The translations under genes and the position numbers were made by a program. The notes beneath the pieces are model-generated. The model worked only from the letters and a program-made list of their open reading frames with translations. It ran no database searches and was not told the DNA's origin. A stretch of DNA of 25,578 nucleotides from assembly GCA_034698045.1 (NCBI GenBank), contig JAQGAU010000621.1, positions 1-25,578 of the forward strand. Direction: 5' to 3'. Numbering within the stretch: the first letter of the stretch is position 1; every line of letters begins with the position of its first letter. This DNA comes from Paramacrobiotus richtersi. Taxonomy: Eukaryota > Tardigrada > Eutardigrada > Parachela > Macrobiotidae. Positions 20,846-25,578 of this stretch are shown piece by piece.

Positions 20846-22310
20846 ATCAGCATGCCTTATCTTGTGAAGCTCGTAGAACAACAATACACAACTGATTCTG
20901 CGAGCTCAGTTGTCATGATCAGATCGACAAATAAAAAATTCTAAGGTGGAACTATACTGATAGAACTACAGTATTTTTTGACACATCTAGTATTGCGCTT
21001 GTTAAACTCGTTCGGAATTAGCCAGTATAAAGCCATCTCACTACGATTTGTCAACAAGCTTCTCGATTAATTTCTTTTATACTGTAGAGCCGCAGGTCAT
21101 GCATCAGTCGTTGGACCAAGGGATTTCAAGGCGTCATCTGAGAGTTTTAAATTGTAGCACAGCAACAGAAAAACTCATCCGGTTCAACTTTTAATATTTT
21201 TTTAATCCATATAAAATCGAAAATGACTAACGCAAAAATGAAATTCATAAATTAATTAGTTAATTATCACAAAAAAAACAAAAGTTTGTCAGTACCATAA
21301 ACTGCACAAAAACAACACATAAATAAGTACTAAATACCTCGCGCCAACAGAAACCGAACATGCTCAACACTCTTTAAAACTCTAGGATTTTTTATTTGAT
21401 TGGCAGATACGTCAGAAACGTCCGAAATGCGCCAAATGTACCTGCAGCTACCGTAGGAAATCACAAGAGTTCCAGTGACATTGTTAACGCGCGACACGAT
21501 TTATAAATGTATGATGCAACGCAAACGGTTGCAACGATCCATCAATCTAGCTAAAACCACATTTTTCACATCGCTGTAACAAATGCGATAAAAATTTGAG
21601 CGTATAATTTTCCAAGCAAAATCTTGTGTAGCACAATTATACAATACTGTTTCGATATCAACGAGTTCGATAAAAAAGGCCTTGTTATTGTCTTGAGACA
21701 TTCGAATTTTCATATTGGTAGTCATGTACCGTCATTTTGGTGCAGTAGAACACTTTCGCAGATAGCGATAGCAGCGTCGTTTTTAAAGCGTTCTCGGGTG
21801 TTTTCTCGACTTTAGCCACTGGCATTTTCTGCAAAAATAAAGTCCATTACACAATTTCTTTAAACAGCTTGTCCAATTCTGCATACGTCAATGATTCACC
21901 CTGAATTTAACCCAATGAAATTAAAACTGATGCGACGAGTTTATGATTTTGGAAACGCAGATCTGCAGTACACTGGCTTACTCGCAGAATTTCAAAACCA
22001 GCATAAATCTGTCAGTTAACCAATGAGAATCAGGCAAAAAAACAGCGTTATAATCTGGGCAAGATTTTCTACAAGAAAGTGTAGAAAAACAAGATCGGAA
22101 GCAGGAGAAGATTTTGAAACATAACGGACAAAAGGATGACGCACGTTCGTTATCAAATTCAACTGATAATATGAACTTCCGCCCTTTTTCACAACACATC
22201 TGATGAAGAAATGACGTTTCCGGTTGCAGTTCGTCCATACTCTTTACCGGAATAAATTCAAAAAACACGGCGCTGAGAGTTAACAGATAATGTGACGGAT
22301 GATGCCGTGG
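20846..22310. other. Gene-poor region
   Basis: About 1.5 kb of AT-rich DNA with short frames on both strands. A 96-codon minus frame at 22268-21978 is Cys-rich but shows no splice sites or homology I can name. I see no supportable gene. Confidence 0.45.
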
Positions 22311-23080
22311 CTAAATATTCAAACCAAGTAGCCCTTCAGTGGCTGCATACAACAGTGAATACAGTGGGATTCCTGAGTAAAATACCGTAGAATGCCGGTC
22401 AGTGATGTTTAGGTGACAACTCTCAATCGAAAATATGCAAGTACATGCCAGCTGCTAATATAATAAAATAAGAATCGATTTAGTCAATTTTATCTGTGTG
22501 GAAGTTTAAATTTCGCAATATGTACTGTAGATCACTTTCTACTGCGTACCAGATATTATAAGAATTCGTAGTAGAGTGGCTCACAGCGTTACGTTCATCC
22601 TCTGGCAGAAAAAAGGAAATATAACCAAGCACTGACAAACGACATGTATTCTCATTATCTGATTATAATTTTTCGTTCACTTTTCCATCGTTGTGCTTAT
22701 ACATATTCTGTTTGGAGTTATTTTGTACCTGTACTTCTACAGTATTAGTTGCGTGTTTTTTGGGCATAATTGGCAAAAGTTTCAGAATCCACACATAACA
22801 TAACACCAAAGTCATTTTCGGCCAAAGGCGTTGAGCAGTCCCCACACAACCAAATTGACCAACATTTCTGCAGTTAAACTTCCGCCCGTCAAGGCGAAAT
22901 CGACAAGAAATCAGTAAGAAGTAAGAACTAATGCAGTTAAAGCAATACTGTAACTCATGGCATAAAACATTCGGCATTCATGTTATTCTGTTGATATCTT
23001 TGACTGGTCTGTGGTTGTTTTACAGATTCCACGGTTTAGTAACTGATCACCGTATAATCGTACTGCAAGGGCTAAATCGT
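22311..23080. repeat. Diverged tandem duplicate, copy 1
   Basis: Shares many blocks in the same order with 23738-24733, including TAAATATTCAAACCAAG at the left, a GTAGTAGAGTGGCT block, AATTGGCAAAAG, a CCAAAG.CATTTT..GCCAAAGGC block, CCCCACACAACC, and AAAACATTCGGCATTCA near the right. The copies differ by many substitutions and indels. No open frame is conserved between them, so this is probably non-coding or a decayed element. Confidence 0.75.
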
Positions 23081-23737
23081 ATTTACAATTGTACATATGC
23101 TAATTTAATGAACCTTGGTCCTTGGCTATAATTTGTAGCGGTAGTAATCCTTCTGATTGGTAACAGCTCAACTGGAAATGTTTAGACCACCTTTCTCATG
23201 ACTAATGCATCTAAATTGAGATGAACCTAATAACTGTGGAGAACTAATTTTAGTCTTGGCTATCCCCAGTGTCTGTAATCTGGTTCTTGCTTAGCGTGCT
23301 AATAAACACGCTGCCCGCAACCTGCGGATGTCGAGCTTCCCGTGTTCTACGTGTGTAGCCGCTTCATTGTGGCTGTCGTGCCGAATGTACTCTACGACGT
23401 GTGCCAGACTCAACCTGTGTTACCCTCTTCCGCTCGTTATGAGAATTGACCATCGATTACATAAGAACAGCCGTAATTCAGAATCACCACCATCATTGTA
23501 AATCGTGGTAAGGCGAATAGCCACTCCACTAGGGATAGTGAAAAGCTATCACTTTAATATGTATCATGAACAAAGATTTCCGTGTAAGGAGAGCACGTAT
23601 AAAAAATTTGGACGAGGTCTTTTTCTTCAGCCAGATGCTGTCACTAAAAGATATCCTAAATTTATTTCATTCTTCAAAGACATTTTTACACAGCAGAACG
23701 CGAAGGTATCGCACAACAAAGCGACATTGTAATCGCC
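23081..23737. other. Spacer between the two duplicate copies
   Basis: About 0.65 kb separating the two repeat copies. It has short plus-strand frames (for example 23505-23732) without splice or homology support. It is not visibly part of the duplication. Confidence 0.4.
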
Positions 23738-24733
23738 AAATATTCAAACCAAGAATTTTTTCTGTGGCTGCGTACAACGGTGAATATAATGGGATTCCTG
23801 AATAAGATAGATATGCGTAGTACTGAATAGTTCAAGATACCGCAGGATGCCGGTTAGCAGTATGTTTAATTACAGCGGATAGTGGAAAATACACATTAGC
23901 TGCTTAAATATGATAAGCAATTTAAATCTTAGTTATGAGCTATTTAACGCTAGTAATTGATTCATTTGTATTAGTTCAAAGTGCAAAATTCCTCATCAAT
24001 AACAATAACTTACTACGCACAATGATACTAGTAGTATATGTGCAGGAATTTGTAGTAGAGTGGCTGCTCAGTTGTCGTATATTAAATCCGACTGTTGGCA
24101 CGTACACCGAGTCACCGAAAGATATTCGTGATTTATATGAATCATATGAATTATATGAAATGCCACCAAACGCGGGGCAATGCAATGTATAATAATATGT
24201 ATTCTGATTCAGTTAGATTTTTTACGAATATGAAAGACACTTATTTTCACGTCTTACGTCGATGAACGTAGTTTTATGCATTGCTGCCCTTGTGTTGAGC
24301 TCTTCTGTACTCGTACCTTGACAGTATTTGTCGCGCTATTTCTGAGCAATATTATAAATTGGCAAAAGCTCCAGAATTTACACATAACACCAAAGCCATT
24401 TTTAGCCAAAGGCCTTTCGCAATCCCCACACAACCGAAAGAAACCAAAATTTCTGTAGATAAAGATTCGAATGTCAAGGCGTGATCGAAAGAAATCGATA
24501 AGAACCAGTGCTATTACAGCAGTACTTTATGCTAGACACAGCCTGCAACTTACAGTACAAAACATTCGGCATTCAAAAGTTACATACTATTATCAACACC
24601 ATATTTTCCTGTTAATAATGTCTGGCTGTTCTGCGGTTATTTGACAGGTTTCACGGACAGGTAGCTGATCAAAATGCAAACTGATCACTATGTGATCTGT
24701 GCATGAGCGATCGTAGTACAACGGCCAAATCGT
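23738..24733. repeat. Diverged tandem duplicate, copy 2
   Basis: Direct-orientation copy of 22311-23080 but about 220 bp longer. The extra sequence lies mainly between 23880 and 24240. It includes a stretch ending an ORF at 24192 with ESPKDIRDLYESYELYEM, which is absent from copy 1. Terminal inverted repeats or target-site duplications were not seen by eye. Confidence 0.75.
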
Positions 24734-25312
24734 AGTAGACTTTAACACGATCGATTTGTTTCAGTTACCCGTAACAGACAAATGGTGTCACTAAAAAACA
24801 TTCAAACTTTTTTTCTAACAGATGTTTAGATTAGTACTATCTACAGTCTTTTTTTCCAGCTACAGTTGTATCTGATTTGGAGCTTCCACTGATCCTTTTT
24901 CGAATCAGTTATACTTTCGCATCAGTTATACATATTTTCGAATACTAACACTGCCTAGTTTTTCGCTTTCGTTTATGCTCATGTACACAAAAAAAATACG
25001 TTTCACTTACACGTTAACTGTATCTCTCGATGTTAATTAGCGCCATGTACCAATTTAAAACGGATTGTGAGCCGCTTCATAGTTCATATACCGTCACTAA
25101 ACGAGTCAGACATCTCCCGGGCGTGTTTCTCATTCGGCACCAAAATTCCTCTAACTCCATCCACGCTTCAAGCGGAACATCCAAGTCCAGTTCCTGTTTC
25201 CCTCTCCGAATATCACTGATCCGATCGACGGCATACATCAGCTTCCCAAAACATTTACATAAAAAGCCACCACACACTGAACAATGGCGCAGAATATATA
25301 AAATAGCGCAAA
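24734..25312. other. Region before the duplicated PPAY-gene 3' end
   Basis: AT-rich at first. From 25100 to 25260 it becomes more GC-rich and open on the minus strand (a frame containing LDLDVPLEAWMELEEFW). This could be an exon of a gene beyond the window, but no convincing donor or acceptor was found. Not called as a gene. Confidence 0.3.
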
Positions 25313-25578
25313 ATTATCGTCCTGAATTCCGACCCTTTCCGGAACTGCAAGTTGAGGAGTGAAATACAGTTGTGACACTGGGAACTGATTTGATGTGCTA
25401 TATGTCGACATTAACCGGATAGGTAGATGCTTGTTGCCAGTGACCTTTAATTCGCCGAGCTAACTTTATGTTCGGAATCACGACGGAATATTAATGGAGT
25501 TGTTCGCAAATCATGTCCTTGGTTGTAGGAGATTTAGTTTGATGTTATATAGAATGCTGTTTGCAATACTTTGCGATA
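25313..25578 (+). pseudogene. Partial copy of the 3' end and 3' UTR of the PPAY membrane-protein gene
   Basis: From ATTATCGTCCTGAA onward it aligns with 17483-17711 of the PPAY gene, through the stop codon and well into the 3' untranslated region, to the window edge. The last codons read RPFPELQVEE then TGA, against RPFPEMEVEK then TGA in the intact gene. A 2-nt insertion just upstream breaks the frame with the preceding IVLN codons. No membrane helix or PPxY is found upstream in the window, so this looks like a truncated copy; a diverged, spliced paralogue cannot be ruled out. Confidence 0.65.

Noticed and set aside
25077..25277. Minus ORF with LDLDVPLEAWMELEEFW as a gene
   Set aside because: Composition is suggestive, but no splice sites or known homology support it within the window.

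Overview
This window comes from an intron-bearing animal nuclear genome. The evidence is consistent GT-AG introns with matching codon phases, a mitochondrial carboxylase split over at least eight exons, FMRP-type Tudor domains, and type I membrane proteins with NEDD4-class PPxY motifs. There are no bacterial-type operons, tRNAs, rRNAs or CRISPR arrays. Many introns are 55-80 bp beside others of 600-700 bp, which suits a compact invertebrate genome. A micro-invertebrate such as a tardigrade is my guess, but nothing in the sequence proves it. All gene models below were built by hand from splice signals, reading-frame continuity and homology between the repeats and paralogues.

Layout. (1) 1-3907, minus: 5' part of the alpha (biotin-carboxylase) subunit of 3-methylcrotonyl-CoA carboxylase, MCCC1. 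Its last visible exon carries an apparent one-base frameshift. (2) 4806-6905, plus: a three-exon gene whose product joins an FMRP-like N-terminus (two Tudor/Agenet-like domains and a KH0-like segment) to an F-box. (3) 7230-about 10731, minus: a multi-exon cell-surface protein made of three tandem A-C-B extracellular modules, a Thr/Ser-rich stalk, one membrane helix and a cytoplasmic tail with a PPSY motif. (4) 11495-16432, minus: an RS/RD/Pro-rich, probably nuclear, protein with two mutually incompatible 3' ends: a matrin/U1-type zinc finger, or a C-terminal membrane segment. (5) 17126-17530, plus: a single-exon membrane protein of 134 residues with a PPAY motif. (6) 18267-20018, plus: a second, diverged Tudor-Tudor-F-box gene, paralogous to (2). 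(7) 20019-25578: gene-poor DNA holding an AT-rich simple repeat, a diverged tandem duplication (about 22.31-23.08 kb and 23.74-24.73 kb), and at the right edge a decayed or partial copy of the 3' end of gene (5).

How the genes relate. MCCC1 is a mitochondrial leucine-catabolism enzyme with no evident link to its neighbours. The two Tudor/F-box proteins would join a methyl-lysine/arginine or RNP-recognition front end to an SCF ubiquitin-ligase adaptor. Two unrelated membrane proteins close by both carry PPxY followed by acidic-x-Val-Val, the usual docking motif for WW domains of NEDD4-family ligases. The ubiquitin theme is suggestive, but a shared pathway is inference. The most notable items are the FMRP-like/F-box architecture and the modular receptor with repeated exon triplets of equal length and phase.
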